A stretch of DNA of 64,000 nucleotides from Clostridia bacterium (GTDB lineage: Bacteria; Bacillota; Clostridia; Oscillospirales; SIG627): positions 38,302 to 102,301 of the forward strand of contig JAFXEX010000010.1 in NCBI GenBank assembly GCA_017520825.1, written 5' to 3'. Under the pieces are notes generated by a model. It was not told the origin of the DNA. It saw only the letters and a program-made list of their open reading frames with translations, and ran no database searches. The translations under genes and the position numbers were made by a program. Position 1 is the first letter of the stretch, and each line of letters begins with the position of its first letter. Shown here one piece after another: positions 1 through 9,956 of this stretch.

Positions 1-2
1 AA

Positions 3-428
3 AGATTGCAGGCTATTCAGGTAAGAAAGGAATTAACTGACGGATGGGATGCAAGAGGCGTTCAAAAAGGCGTAGAGTATGCAATTCTTACCGATGAAAT
101 TACAAAAGCCTGGTCAGGACTGACAACCAGAAAATATAAAAATCTTAAAGGTCTTACGAAAGAGAATTTAAGAGATAATATGAGCACTCTTGAGCTTGTG
201 CTTAATATGCTTGCAGAAGCAACTACTACAGAATTGTCAAAAAAGGAGCAACCACAAAGCTTTGACGATAACGTAAAAATTGCCCGTGAAGGTGGTTCGA
301 TTGCAGGGGATACAAGAAAAGCTATTGAAAAAAGAACAGGCGATCCAATAATAACGCCAAAAAATGCAACCGAGCTAAATCAGGTTGTGGTTGATTTGAT
401 TGAGAATATATCAAACGATGATGAATAA
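3..428 (+). CDS. DinD/BRO-like protein, C-terminal part (runs off the left edge)
   Basis: The frame is open to the left edge and ends at TAA 426-428, so only about 141 C-terminal residues are visible. The stretch with NLKGLTKENLRDNMSTLEL and the later GGSIAGDTRKAIEKRTG resembles the C-terminal part of DinD (an SOS-induced protein) and of BRO-domain proteins common in phages and their hosts. The N-terminal BRO/KilA-like domain would lie outside the window. Whether this is a chromosomal DinD homologue or a prophage remnant cannot be decided. It is followed 27 bp later by hprK. Confidence 0.6.
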   Translation, partial: RLQAIQVRKELTDGWDARGVQKGVEYAILTDEITKAWSGLTTRKYKNLKGLTKENLRDNMSTLELVLNMLAEATTTELSKKEQPQSFDDNVKIAREGGSIAGDTRKAIEKRTGDPIITPKNATELNQVVVDLIENISNDDE

Positions 429-455
429 CTAAATTTAATTTTTGTGAGGTTTACT

Positions 456-1394
456 ATGGAAGAGAATTTCTGCACCCTTGAAGAACTGATAAAGGAGCTT
501 AATCTTACTCCGTCTTATTTGCCCGTTGATGCAGGGGAAATCCATATCGTCTCCAACGAGGTGAACCGTCCCGGTTTACTTCTTGCAGGCTTTTTCGAGC
601 GCTTCGACTCCGACAGAATTCAGGTGCTTGGAATGGCTGAATATTGCTATCTTGAAAGCTTTCCCCGTGAGGAAGCCTTGCAGAGGCTTGATGCCTTTTT
701 GGCTCACAAGCCCGTTGCAGTGGTGTTTTCACATTGCGAGGAGGTTTTCGACGGTGCCCTTGAGCTTGCCCAAAAGCACAAGGTACCGATTTTACACATA
801 AAGCAAAAGACCTCACCCTTTATGGCAGCACTCATTTCATCACTCAACGTTAAGCTTGCGCCAATGATTTCAATGCACGGCGTTTTCGTTGAGGTTTACG
901 GTGAGGGTATACTCATTACCGGTGACAGTGGTATCGGCAAGAGTGAGGCAGCAATAGAGCTTGTAAAGAGAGGTCACCGTCTCGTTGCCGACGACTCGGT
1001 TGAAATAAGACGAGTGTCGGACAAAACACTGGTTGGTACAGCCCCCGAGCTTATCCGTCACTACATAGAGCTTCGTGGTATCGGTATCGTTGACGTAAGA
1101 CGTATATTCGGTATGGGCGCCGTAAAGAACACCGAGAAAATTGACCTTGTTATAAACCTTGAGCAATGGGATAAGGATAAATTCTACGACCGTTTCGGTC
1201 TTGAAACCGAATACACCGAGATTATGGGGCTTAAAATCCCGAGTATAACCATTCCCGTCAAGCCCGGCAGAAACCTTGCGGTAATTATTGAAATTGCAGC
1301 AATGAATCACCGTCAGAAAAAGATGGGCTACAATACGGCAGTGGAGTTCAACAAGAAGCTTATGGGCGACTCCGACACCTTTGAGGAAAGATAA
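456..1394 (+). CDS. hprK: HPr kinase/phosphorylase
   Basis: HprK phosphorylates and dephosphorylates HPr on its regulatory serine and so links sugar status to catabolite repression in Firmicutes. The protein has 312 residues, normal for the family. It shows the P-loop GDSGIGKSEAAIELVKRGH and the downstream HprK signature LRGIGIVDVRRIFGMGAVK. I start at ATG 456 because GAGG at 446-449 is well placed upstream; an in-frame GTG at 444 falls on that ribosome binding site. The gene is separated from murB by 4 bp. No ptsH lies in the window, so its partner is encoded elsewhere. Confidence 0.95.
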   Translation: MEENFCTLEELIKELNLTPSYLPVDAGEIHIVSNEVNRPGLLLAGFFERFDSDRIQVLGMAEYCYLESFPREEALQRLDAFLAHKPVAVVFSHCEEVFDGALELAQKHKVPILHIKQKTSPFMAALISSLNVKLAPMISMHGVFVEVYGEGILITGDSGIGKSEAAIELVKRGHRLVADDSVEIRRVSDKTLVGTAPELIRHYIELRGIGIVDVRRIFGMGAVKNTEKIDLVINLEQWDKDKFYDRFGLETEYTEIMGLKIPSITIPVKPGRNLAVIIEIAAMNHRQKKMGYNTAVEFNKKLMGDSDTFEER

Positions 1395-1398
1395 CGCT

Positions 1399-2328
1399 AT
1401 GAATAAGCTGATTACAGACTTTTTAAAGGAAGCTTCAGATAAGGGAATTACGGATATTAAAAGAGACCTTCCCATGAGCGAATACACCACCTTCAAAATA
1501 GGTGGCAATGCAGACCTTGCCGTCTTTCCAAAAAGCCGTGAAGAGCTGACCGACGCCGTAACCGTTGCCAAGGCCATTGGCTTGCCCGTCTACCTTGTGG
1601 GCAAGGGGTCAAACCTTTTGGTTTCCGACGAGGGCTTCAGAGGTGTTATCGTTTTCACGGGTGGACTTGATAAAATAACCCTTGAGGGCAACTGTGTTTA
1701 CGCCGAGGCAGGAGTCAATCTCACTGCCCTTTCAAGAAGCGTTGCCGAGAGGGGACTGTCGGGGCATGAATTTGCCTGCGGTATCCCCGGGACCGTGGGA
1801 GGCGCCGTTTATATGAACGCAGGTGCCTACGGCTCCGAAATGAAAAACGTAACGGTTTCATCAGACTATTGGTCGTCCACCCTGGGCTTTGGAACGCTTT
1901 CGGGGGACGAGCAGGGCTTCGGCTACAGAGAGAGCGCATATATGAAGGGCGATAAAATCATTCTGGGCTGTAAGATGATGCTGTGGGAGGGTAATCCCGA
2001 GGAAATACTTGCCACTTGCCGAGAGCTTCTGGCAAAGCGTCGGGAAAAGCAACCCCTTGAATATCCCAGCGCAGGCTCCTCCTTCAAGCGTTACCCCGGC
2101 AGATTTACCGGGCAGATGATAGAGGAAGCAGGGCTTAAGGGCTTCTCGGTGGGAGACGCTCAGGTCAGCACCAAGCACGCAGGCTTTATAGTCAACAAGG
2201 GCAGGGCAACCTGCAGAGAGGTCATAGAGCTTGTGGGAATAATAAAAGAAAAGATTTTTGATAAAGAGGGTGTGAAAATAGAGTGCGAGATACGTTATCT
2301 GTCACCTCTGGGAGAGGTCACACTGTAA
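1399..2328 (+). CDS. murB: UDP-N-acetylenolpyruvoylglucosamine reductase
   Basis: MurB reduces UDP-GlcNAc-enolpyruvate to UDP-MurNAc with NADPH and bound FAD, the second committed step of peptidoglycan precursor synthesis in the cytoplasm. The 309-residue protein carries the FAD-binding stretch VGKGSNLLVSDEGFRG, the segment GIPGTVGGAVYMNAGAYG, the catalytic serine region AGSSFKRYPGRFTGQMIEEA and the C-terminal catalytic glutamate in ECEIRYLSPLG. The ATG at 1399 has GAGGAAAG upstream; a TTG at 1381 in the same frame is less likely. The 3' end overlaps the presumed whiA start. Confidence 0.95.
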   Translation: MNKLITDFLKEASDKGITDIKRDLPMSEYTTFKIGGNADLAVFPKSREELTDAVTVAKAIGLPVYLVGKGSNLLVSDEGFRGVIVFTGGLDKITLEGNCVYAEAGVNLTALSRSVAERGLSGHEFACGIPGTVGGAVYMNAGAYGSEMKNVTVSSDYWSSTLGFGTLSGDEQGFGYRESAYMKGDKIILGCKMMLWEGNPEEILATCRELLAKRREKQPLEYPSAGSSFKRYPGRFTGQMIEEAGLKGFSVGDAQVSTKHAGFIVNKGRATCREVIELVGIIKEKIFDKEGVKIECEIRYLSPLGEVTL

Positions 2329-3257
2329 AGGCTTCCTACAGCGCAAGCGTTAAGGAGCGCCTTTGCGCCAGAACGGCTTTTGAGGTAGGTCTTGAGGCAG
2401 TTGCCCCCGACGCCTTCTCCAAAAGGTGCGAAAAATGCTGTGCCCTTGCCTTCTTCTACGGAGTTACCCTTTTTTCACGCCGTCTTGAGCGTGAGACCAT
2501 GACTCTGTCAATTGAAAACGAAGCGCTACTTGAAATATGCACCTACGTGATGATTCACTATTTCCTTGCGCAACCCGAGGTAAGACAGACCGAGCGCAGT
2601 GGAAAAAAACGCTTCGAGGTCTCCTTCGGACGTGATTTGGTGGGCTACGAGCTTTTTGAGAAGCTTCGTGACGAGGAAAAGGACTTCGCCTTCGCCCTTG
2701 AATGTGAAAGCTGTAAAAAATACTTTTTGAGGGGCGCATTTCTTTCGGCAGGCACCATTTCAGACCCAAAATCAGACTACAGAATAGAATTTCTCCTGAA
2801 GGATATGAAAAACGCCGAGGCGCTTGCCGATTTTATAGGCAGTGAGTTTTCACCAAGAATTTCAAAGCGCCGTTCCGATTGCGTGGTGTATATAAAGGGA
2901 AACGAAAGGACCGAAAGCTTCTGCACCTTTATAGGCGCCGAGTCGGTAACCCTTGACATTATAGAAAAATCCATCGAAAAGGAAACTATGAACGCCCTTA
3001 ACCGAAGCTGTAACTGTGAGCACGCCAATATGAAAAGAACGGTTAACGCTTCCGTTCAGATCAGGCAAGCCATAAAAAAGCTTCGTGACAGTGGAAAATT
3101 TGCAACGCTGTCTGACGACCTGAAGCTGACTGCAGAGCTGAGAGAGCAGTACCCCGAGGCGTCACTTTCCCAGCTTGCCACCATGACCGAGGGTGGAATA
3201 TCACGCTCGGGAATAAACCACAGATTAAAAAAGCTTATTGAATTATCGGAGGAATAA
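2283..3257 (+). CDS. whiA: DNA-binding protein WhiA
   Basis: WhiA is a conserved Gram-positive DNA-binding protein with a LAGLIDADG-homing-endonuclease-like N-terminal domain and a C-terminal helix-turn-helix; it is linked to cell division control. RGAFLSAGTISDPKSDYRIE is typical of the first domain and the C-terminal PEASLSQLATMTEGGISRSG of the second. The start is uncertain: the only ordinary initiator in frame is GTG 2283, 46 bp inside murB. Homologues usually begin near the S-Y-S at about residue 18. At that point there is a well-spaced GGGAGAGG (2310-2317), but only a GTA codon (2325). The stop overlaps the dnaE ATG by one base. Confidence 0.9.
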   Translation: MRDTLSVTSGRGHTVKASYSASVKERLCARTAFEVGLEAVAPDAFSKRCEKCCALAFFYGVTLFSRRLERETMTLSIENEALLEICTYVMIHYFLAQPEVRQTERSGKKRFEVSFGRDLVGYELFEKLRDEEKDFAFALECESCKKYFLRGAFLSAGTISDPKSDYRIEFLLKDMKNAEALADFIGSEFSPRISKRRSDCVVYIKGNERTESFCTFIGAESVTLDIIEKSIEKETMNALNRSCNCEHANMKRTVNASVQIRQAIKKLRDSGKFATLSDDLKLTAELREQYPEASLSQLATMTEGGISRSGINHRLKKLIELSEE

Positions 3258-6200
3258 TGGCAGATTTTGTACATCTTCATCTCCATACAGAATATAGCCT
3301 TCTCGACGGCGCCTGCCGTATAGAGAAGCTTTTTGACCGTGTGAAAGAGCACGGTCAGAGCGCCGTTGCCATTACCGACCACGGCGTAATGTACGGAGCC
3401 GTCGATTTTTACAAGGCTGCAAAAAAAGCAGGCGTCAAGGCTATAATCGGCTGTGAGACGTATATGGCGTCAAGAGGTCTCGGAGATAAGCTTTTTTCAC
3501 TTGATAGAGAGAATTATCACTTGGTGCTTCTCGTCAAGAACGAAAAGGGCTACAAAAATCTGATAAAGCTTAACTCAATCGCTCACACAGAGGGCTTTTA
3601 TTCAAAGCCGAGAATAGATATGAAAGCACTTGCAGGGCACAGTGAGGGTCTTATAGCCCTTTCAGCCTGCGTTGGTGGACGTATACCTCAATATATACTT
3701 GCAGGGGACTACGAGGGCGCAAAGAAGCACGCCCTTGAAATGAAGGAAATCTTCGGCGAGGATTTTTATCTTGAAATTCAGGACCACTCCATTGCCGAGG
3801 AGGCAATCGTCACCTCGTCTCTTGTCAGACTTTCAAGAGAGACGGGAATACCTCTTGTTGCCACCAACGACGTTCACTATCTTGATAAATCGGATGCCGA
3901 AAGCCACGCAGTGCTCATGTGCATACAGACCAACACCACGGTAGACCAGGGCAGACCCATGGGCTTTTCCACCGACGAGTTTTATTTAAAGTCCACCGAG
4001 GAAATGTACGAGCTTTTTTCGGCGCATAGAGAAGCCTTGGAGAACACCGTTAAGATTGCCGATAAATGTAATTTTGATTTTGATTTCAACTCCCATTTTC
4101 TGCCCTCCTTCAAAAACGACGAGGGAATGGAAAACGAGGATTATCTTAAAAAGCTTGTCCGAGAGGGACTTGACAGAATAGTGAGAGAAAAGCATATAGA
4201 CTCACAGCTTGCCGAGGAGTACAGAAGCCGAGTGGACTACGAGCTTTCGGTAATAATACAGATGGGCTTTTGCGAGTATTTTCTCATCGTCCGAGACTTC
4301 GTTAATTTTGCAAAAACTCATTCTATCCCGGTAGGTCCGGGCAGAGGCTCGGGCGCAGGCAGTCTTTGTGCCTACTGCCTTGGAATTACGGGTATCGACC
4401 CCATAAAGCACAATCTTCTCTTTGAAAGGTTTTTAAACCCCGAGAGGGTGAGTATGCCCGACTTCGACATCGACTTTTGTCAGGACAGACGCCACGAGGT
4501 AATAGAGTACGTTGAAGAAAAGTACGGCGCCTCTCACGTGTCTAAAATTATCACCTTCAATACAATGGCTGCAAGAGCCGTCGTCCGTGACGTAGGCAGA
4601 GCGCTGGGAATGTCCTATGCAGACGTTGACGCCGTGGCGCGACTTATACCACGAGCCCTTGATATGACTATCGACAAGGCGCTTGACGAGGTACCCGAGC
4701 TTCTGGATATGTACAAGGGCTATCCCGACGTAAAAAATCTCATCAATATAGCGCGCACCCTTGAGGGAATGCCGAGACACGCATCAATTCACGCAGCAGC
4801 AGTGGTTATTACCGACCACCCCGTCAGCGAATACGTACCCCTTTGTATGAGCTCCGACCAGGTTATAACCCAATATTCAATGAACACCATAGCCGACCTT
4901 GGACTTTTGAAAATAGATTTTCTCGGGCTTCGCTATCTGACGGTTATTGATACTGCCGTCAAAATGATAAAAAAGACCGACCAAGCCTTTGACCTTGATA
5001 AAATAGACCTTCAGGACAAAAGCGTATTCGATTATATATCAACGGGAAATACTACGGGTATGTTCCAGATAGAATCCCGAGGTATGAAGGACCTTATTAC
5101 AAGGCTGGGTCCACGCTCGGTTGAGGATATTACGGCAGCTATCGCCCTGTTCCGTCCCGGTCCTATGGACGCAATTCCCCGATACATTGAAAACAGCCGT
5201 AACAGAGGGTCAATAGCTTATAAAATTCCGGCTTTAAAGGATATACTTTCGGTTACCTACGGATGTATAGTATATCAGGAGCAGGTAATGCAGATATTCA
5301 GAGCCTTGGCAGGCTATTCCTACGGACACGCCGATATCGTGCGCCGTGCAATGGCGAAGAAAAAGGCAGACGTTATGGAGAACGAGCGAGGCACCTTCAT
5401 AAACGGTTGCGTGGAGAGGGGAGTGGACAAGGCTGACGCAGTTGAAATCTTTGACGAAATGTCGGAGTTTGCAAAGTACGCCTTCAACAAATCCCACGCC
5501 TGCGCCTATAGCTATCTGACCTATCAGACGGCATATCTGAAATACTATTATCCTGCGCAGTATATGGCGGCGCTTATCACCTCTACTCTCGACGACGAGG
5601 AAAAGGTAAACTTTTACGTTGCCGAATGTAAGTCCCTTGGTATCAAGGTGCTACCACCAAGCATTAACGAAAGTAACGCAGGCTTTGATATTACGGGTAA
5701 GGCAATACGCTTCGGACTGCTTGCAGTTAAAAACGTGGGTGTGAATTTCGTCACTGCCCTTTGCGCCGAGCGTCAGAACGGACCCTTTAAGAGCTACGAG
5801 GACTTTATTTTGAGAATGTCCTCAAAATCCCTTAACCGAAAGATGATAGAAAGCCTCATATGGTCGGGCGCTCTGGACTGCTTCGGTAAAACACGCTCAC
5901 AGATGGCGTGCGTGCTTGAGGATGCAATCAACACAGTCACCGATATGAACAGACGGAACGTCACGGGTCAGATGGACCTCTTTTCAGAGCCCGACAGTAA
6001 CGAGACGGTGCTCACCCTGAACTATCCCGATTTGAGAGAGGACACCCTTTCCGAGCGACTTGCAATGGAAAAGCAGATAACCGGCGTATACCTTTCGGGG
6101 CATCCCCTTGACGCTTATTCAAAGCACAGACGGCAATGCGCCACAATCTCGGACATCAGGGATTCCCTTGAAAACGCATCACCCGACTACCGAGAGGGGC

Positions 6201-6775
6201 AGGTGGTGGACATTCTGGGAATTGTGGGAAGCAAAAAGGTGAAGGAAACCAAAAACGGAGCTATAATGGCATTCGTCAACTTCCTTGACGTTTCAACCTC
6301 GGCAGAGGTGGTGGTGTTCCCCAAAACCTTCGAGTCCTCGTCCTATATGCTTGAGGCAGACAAGGTGCTTGTGGCAAGGTGCGAGATTTCACTTAAGGAC
6401 GACGAGCTGAAGCTTCTGGCAAGGAGCTTTACGGTGGCAGTCCCCGATGAAAAATTCACCGAGGAAATGGAGAAAAGGGGTGTGGCAGAAAAGCCACGCT
6501 TCAATAAAACCGTCACTCCCGAAAGCCTTGGCATAAAGACGGAAAAGGCAGGGGAGGGCAAAAAGCTTTATCTCAGGCTAAAAACCAACGATAAGGCGCT
6601 TATAAAGCGTATCAGCGCTCTGGTGTCCATATTCAGTGGCACAACCGAGGTAATTCTGTATATCGGAGATGAGCGCAAATATATAAAGCTGGTAGGTGGC
6701 GGAATTGACCTTTCGGATGAGGTCATAGCCGACCTTACACGGCTTATAGGTCAGGAAAACGTAGTTGTAAAATAA
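3257..6775 (+). CDS. dnaE: DNA polymerase III subunit alpha (DnaE)
   Basis: This is the replicative polymerase catalytic subunit of the DnaE type, 1172 residues, full length for the family. The N-terminal PHP domain starts with HLHLHTEYSLLDGACRIEKL and keeps its histidines and the ATNDVHYL motif, so metal binding looks intact. The palm domain has the catalytic aspartates in MPDFDIDF at about residue 400, and the conserved NKSHACAYSYLTYQTAYLKY lies near 745. An OB-fold-like segment is present near residues 980-1060. Start and whiA stop overlap as TAATG, so translation is probably coupled. Clostridia usually also carry PolC; it is not in this window. Confidence 0.97.
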   Translation: MADFVHLHLHTEYSLLDGACRIEKLFDRVKEHGQSAVAITDHGVMYGAVDFYKAAKKAGVKAIIGCETYMASRGLGDKLFSLDRENYHLVLLVKNEKGYKNLIKLNSIAHTEGFYSKPRIDMKALAGHSEGLIALSACVGGRIPQYILAGDYEGAKKHALEMKEIFGEDFYLEIQDHSIAEEAIVTSSLVRLSRETGIPLVATNDVHYLDKSDAESHAVLMCIQTNTTVDQGRPMGFSTDEFYLKSTEEMYELFSAHREALENTVKIADKCNFDFDFNSHFLPSFKNDEGMENEDYLKKLVREGLDRIVREKHIDSQLAEEYRSRVDYELSVIIQMGFCEYFLIVRDFVNFAKTHSIPVGPGRGSGAGSLCAYCLGITGIDPIKHNLLFERFLNPERVSMPDFDIDFCQDRRHEVIEYVEEKYGASHVSKIITFNTMAARAVVRDVGRALGMSYADVDAVARLIPRALDMTIDKALDEVPELLDMYKGYPDVKNLINIARTLEGMPRHASIHAAAVVITDHPVSEYVPLCMSSDQVITQYSMNTIADLGLLKIDFLGLRYLTVIDTAVKMIKKTDQAFDLDKIDLQDKSVFDYISTGNTTGMFQIESRGMKDLITRLGPRSVEDITAAIALFRPGPMDAIPRYIENSRNRGSIAYKIPALKDILSVTYGCIVYQEQVMQIFRALAGYSYGHADIVRRAMAKKKADVMENERGTFINGCVERGVDKADAVEIFDEMSEFAKYAFNKSHACAYSYLTYQTAYLKYYYPAQYMAALITSTLDDEEKVNFYVAECKSLGIKVLPPSINESNAGFDITGKAIRFGLLAVKNVGVNFVTALCAERQNGPFKSYEDFILRMSSKSLNRKMIESLIWSGALDCFGKTRSQMACVLEDAINTVTDMNRRNVTGQMDLFSEPDSNETVLTLNYPDLREDTLSERLAMEKQITGVYLSGHPLDAYSKHRRQCATISDIRDSLENASPDYREGQVVDILGIVGSKKVKETKNGAIMAFVNFLDVSTSAEVVVFPKTFESSSYMLEADKVLVARCEISLKDDELKLLARSFTVAVPDEKFTEEMEKRGVAEKPRFNKTVTPESLGIKTEKAGEGKKLYLRLKTNDKALIKRISALVSIFSGTTEVILYIGDERKYIKLVGGGIDLSDEVIADLTRLIGQENVVVK

Positions 6776-6787
6776 TTGGAGGAAATA

Positions 6788-9340
6788 ATGAAAAAGCAAA
6801 AGAGACAGGGAAAAATTCCCACAAGGAGCGTGCTGAAGGGCGTGCTTAATACCTTCCTTACCATTCTCCTTATTGGTATGATAACGGGAACTATCGTGGG
6901 AATGGCGTTGCTCATATATATCAAGGATTATATCAACACCGATTATGACATAGAAAATCTTAAGCTTGACCTTGACCAGACCACGTCTATATACTATATG
7001 GACTACACCGACGAGGAAAGAACGGTGGGAAATTGGGTGGAATGGGAGGAGGAGAGAATTCACGGCAGTGAAAACAGACTCTGGGTCTCCTACAAGAACA
7101 TTCCCGAAAACCTTATCAACGCCTTCGTTGCCATTGAGGACCAGCGCTTCTGGGACCACAAGGGAGTTGACTGGAGGAGAACTGCAGGCGCCGTTTTGCA
7201 GGTAGTAAAAACGGGCTCCTTCGGATACGGTGGCTCTACCATTACCCAACAGCTTATTAAAAACGTAACGGGAGATAAGGACGTAAAAATTCAGCGTAAG
7301 CTTGAGGAAATCTTCCGTGCCCTTTCTCTTGAGAAGAAGAAGAGCAAGGAGGACATTCTTGAGATGTACCTCAACACCATATATCTTTCACAGGGCTGCA
7401 GTGGAGTACAGTCGGCTGCAAACTTCTATTTCCATAAGGACGTTTCCGACCTTACCCTTGCCGAATGTGCTTGTATCGCATCAATTACCAACCGGCCCAC
7501 CTACTACGACCCTATTCAGAATCCCGACAACAACAAATACAGACGTGACGTAATTCTCGACCAGATGCTTGAGCAGAAGTATATCAGTCAGAGCGAGCAC
7601 GATGCAGCCGTTGCCGAGGAGCTTGTGTTCTTTACTGCCGAGGACGTGGAGGAGGAAGAAAGCGACAACACCTACGTTCACTCCTGGTTCGTTGAGACCC
7701 TTATCGCCGACGTTATATCCGACCTTATGGAAGAAAAGGGACTTGACGAGAGCACTGCTACCCAGATGGTTTATTCGGGTGGACTTAAGATATACTCCAC
7801 CGTTGACGTAGGCGTTCAGAGAGCTATGGAGGAGGTTTTTGAAAACGAAGAAAACTACCCCGAGCTTCAGGGCGTTCAGCCTCAGGCGGCAATGATAGTT
7901 ATAAACCCCTACAACAGTAACGTGCTGGGCGTTATAGGCGCAAGAGGTGAGAAAACCACCAACGGAGGCTGGAATAACGTAACCATGTCCCAGCGTCAGC
8001 CGGGCTCATCATTCAAGCCCATTGCAGTCTACTCTCAGGCTATCGAAAACGGAATAGCTACCTATTCCACCATAGTTGACGATTACCCCTACAACGTAAA
8101 CCCTGCCACCGGCAAGGCGTGGCCCTCCAATTCTCCCAATACCTATAAGGGCTATACCAGCGTTTGCGATGCAATTATCCGTTCGGTCAACACGGTTGCC
8201 GTGCGTCTCCTTGACAAAATAGGCATTGAAAATTCCTTCTATTTCCTCAGGGATAAATTCAGAATTTCCACCATAGTGGAGCGTGTGGGCACCAAGGGCG
8301 ATATGGGACTTTCCATGGCGCTTGGAGGTCTTACCTACGGCGTAAATATGCGTGACATCGCCACTGCCTACGGCACCTTTGCAAATTCGGGAATATACAC
8401 CCCCTCCAGAACCTATATCAAGGTTTGCGACTCTCAGGGAAATATAATTTTAAGTAACGAGGAAAAGGGCGAGGTAATACTCAGTCAGTCCACTGCCCAG
8501 GTTATGACCAAAATGCTTTCCGAGGTTGCCGACCCCACGGGCTACGGTACGGCGCGCAGACTTACAGTTACCAAGAACGTTGAGGTTGCTGCAAAGACGG
8601 GTACCACCAACGATAACAAGGATATTTATTTCGTAGGATATACACCCTACTTCCTTGGCGCAGTATGGTTTGGCTACGAGCAGCCCAGATACCTTCCAAA
8701 CCTTGTCCCAAGCCCCTCACTCACCCTTTGGGATATGGTAATGCTCAAAATTCACGAGCAATACGTGGAGGACGACAAGAACGGAATTACCGACCTTAAG
8801 AAATTTGATTATTCCGATTTGGTTTCCTATAGATACTGCAGAGATTCGGGACTTCTCCCGGGTGAGTATTGCTCTCTCGACCCCAGAGGCTCAAGAATTT
8901 CTACCGGCTACGGCACCAAGGACAGCATTCCTACGGCGACCTGCGACAAGCACGTTCCCGTACAGTGGTGTACCGAAACAGGCGCCGTTGCAGGTTCAGG
9001 CTGTCCCTCGAACAAGGTGGTAACCATTGCACTCGTTAAAAACGAGGAAAGACGCCTTGAAAGGAACGCTCCCGTAACCGATGCGCAGTACACCTATATG
9101 GACGTGCCTGCAGATTATATTTATCCCACCGAAACCGACGTGCCCTTCTATATCAATTTGTATATCAACGGCACTTATCCGGGATATACTGCAGACGTCA
9201 AGCGTCCCATAAACAGCTGGTGCGTTGAGCATAACGGCGAGAACACTGAATCCTGGGAGGCACTCTGCCTGAAGTACCATGAGGAGCATCCCGAGGAATT
9301 TGAGGACGAGGAAAGCGAAGAAGAGACGGAAAATGAATAA
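6788..9340 (+). CDS. Class A penicillin-binding protein (transglycosylase/transpeptidase)
   Basis: This bifunctional peptidoglycan synthase of 850 residues is anchored by one N-terminal membrane helix (about residues 19-45). The GT51 domain has the catalytic glutamate in VAIEDQRFWDHKGVDW (E117) and GGSTITQQLIKN. The transpeptidase domain has the active-site serine in PGSSFKP near 405, the SVN motif near 465 and KTGTTND near 602. The C-terminal tail after residue 780 is acidic and may lie outside the wall-synthesis core. ATG 6788 is preceded by GGAGG at 6778-6782, only a few bases after the dnaE stop, which implies cotranscription. Confidence 0.95.
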   Translation: MKKQKRQGKIPTRSVLKGVLNTFLTILLIGMITGTIVGMALLIYIKDYINTDYDIENLKLDLDQTTSIYYMDYTDEERTVGNWVEWEEERIHGSENRLWVSYKNIPENLINAFVAIEDQRFWDHKGVDWRRTAGAVLQVVKTGSFGYGGSTITQQLIKNVTGDKDVKIQRKLEEIFRALSLEKKKSKEDILEMYLNTIYLSQGCSGVQSAANFYFHKDVSDLTLAECACIASITNRPTYYDPIQNPDNNKYRRDVILDQMLEQKYISQSEHDAAVAEELVFFTAEDVEEEESDNTYVHSWFVETLIADVISDLMEEKGLDESTATQMVYSGGLKIYSTVDVGVQRAMEEVFENEENYPELQGVQPQAAMIVINPYNSNVLGVIGARGEKTTNGGWNNVTMSQRQPGSSFKPIAVYSQAIENGIATYSTIVDDYPYNVNPATGKAWPSNSPNTYKGYTSVCDAIIRSVNTVAVRLLDKIGIENSFYFLRDKFRISTIVERVGTKGDMGLSMALGGLTYGVNMRDIATAYGTFANSGIYTPSRTYIKVCDSQGNIILSNEEKGEVILSQSTAQVMTKMLSEVADPTGYGTARRLTVTKNVEVAAKTGTTNDNKDIYFVGYTPYFLGAVWFGYEQPRYLPNLVPSPSLTLWDMVMLKIHEQYVEDDKNGITDLKKFDYSDLVSYRYCRDSGLLPGEYCSLDPRGSRISTGYGTKDSIPTATCDKHVPVQWCTETGAVAGSGCPSNKVVTIALVKNEERRLERNAPVTDAQYTYMDVPADYIYPTETDVPFYINLYINGTYPGYTADVKRPINSWCVEHNGENTESWEALCLKYHEEHPEEFEDEESEEETENE

Positions 9341-9956
9341 TTCAAGCCAAGCTTTTTGGTACTGCCGTGCAGTCACGGCAGTTACCGTTCTGGCAGTGTC
9401 CTTGAGCCTTTGGGATTTCAGGGGGCTTGTTGGCGCCGTGATAAAATACGCCTTGTTTTTGTTGCTCACTCTTTTCGTGGGCTTCGATTTCAAGGCGCAA
9501 AGAGGCGCATTTTTCAAAAGGCATACCGTTTTTTGCCTTTGCCTTATGCTGACTTTTACCGTAATCCTTTCCTTCGTGTTACCCTCAAAGGGGCAGGAGG
9601 TACGCCTTGACCCCATAGGCATAATATCGGTTACCCTGCTTGCGCCCGTTTTTGAGGAGCTGTTTTTCCGTGGCGCTCTTATACAGCTGTCAAACTCACG
9701 CTTTGGCTTGATATTCTCTTCGGTTGTTTTTGCCCTCTTTCACGGCAGTACCTTTTTTCAAGCACTACTGCTTGGGTTAGCGCTATCCTATTTTTATATA
9801 TCGTCCAAGCGAATTACGGTTTCTATCCTTTGCCATATGGCGAATAATATTCTGGCGCTTGTTTGTATGGAATACGATATACGCATACCCGTTCTGATTT
9901 TGTCTGTAGCTTTAGCCGTAATAACAGGAGTGAAGTATGAAAAAAAGGTATTATAA
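9333..9956 (+). CDS. CPBP family intramembrane glutamic endopeptidase
   Basis: This 207-residue polytopic membrane protein has the three motifs of the CPBP/CAAX-protease-like (Rce1-type) family: EELFFRGAL with the paired glutamates, an H in FALFHGSTFFQ, and HMANN. These residues form the proposed active site within the membrane. Family members in Firmicutes process peptides or have unknown substrates; nothing nearby names a substrate here. ATG 9333 overlaps the end of the PBP gene by 8 bp, so the two are translationally close. The N-terminus is hydrophobic from about residue 13 onward. Confidence 0.88.
   Translation: MNNSSQAFWYCRAVTAVTVLAVSLSLWDFRGLVGAVIKYALFLLLTLFVGFDFKAQRGAFFKRHTVFCLCLMLTFTVILSFVLPSKGQEVRLDPIGIISVTLLAPVFEELFFRGALIQLSNSRFGLIFSSVVFALFHGSTFFQALLLGLALSYFYISSKRITVSILCHMANNILALVCMEYDIRIPVLILSVALAVITGVKYEKKVL

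Noticed and set aside
870..1577. A 235-codon open frame on the minus strand opposite hprK and murB.
   Set aside because: It lies entirely antisense to two clear genes, has no ribosome binding site and no family resemblance. The many similar long antisense frames in the window were rejected for the same reason.
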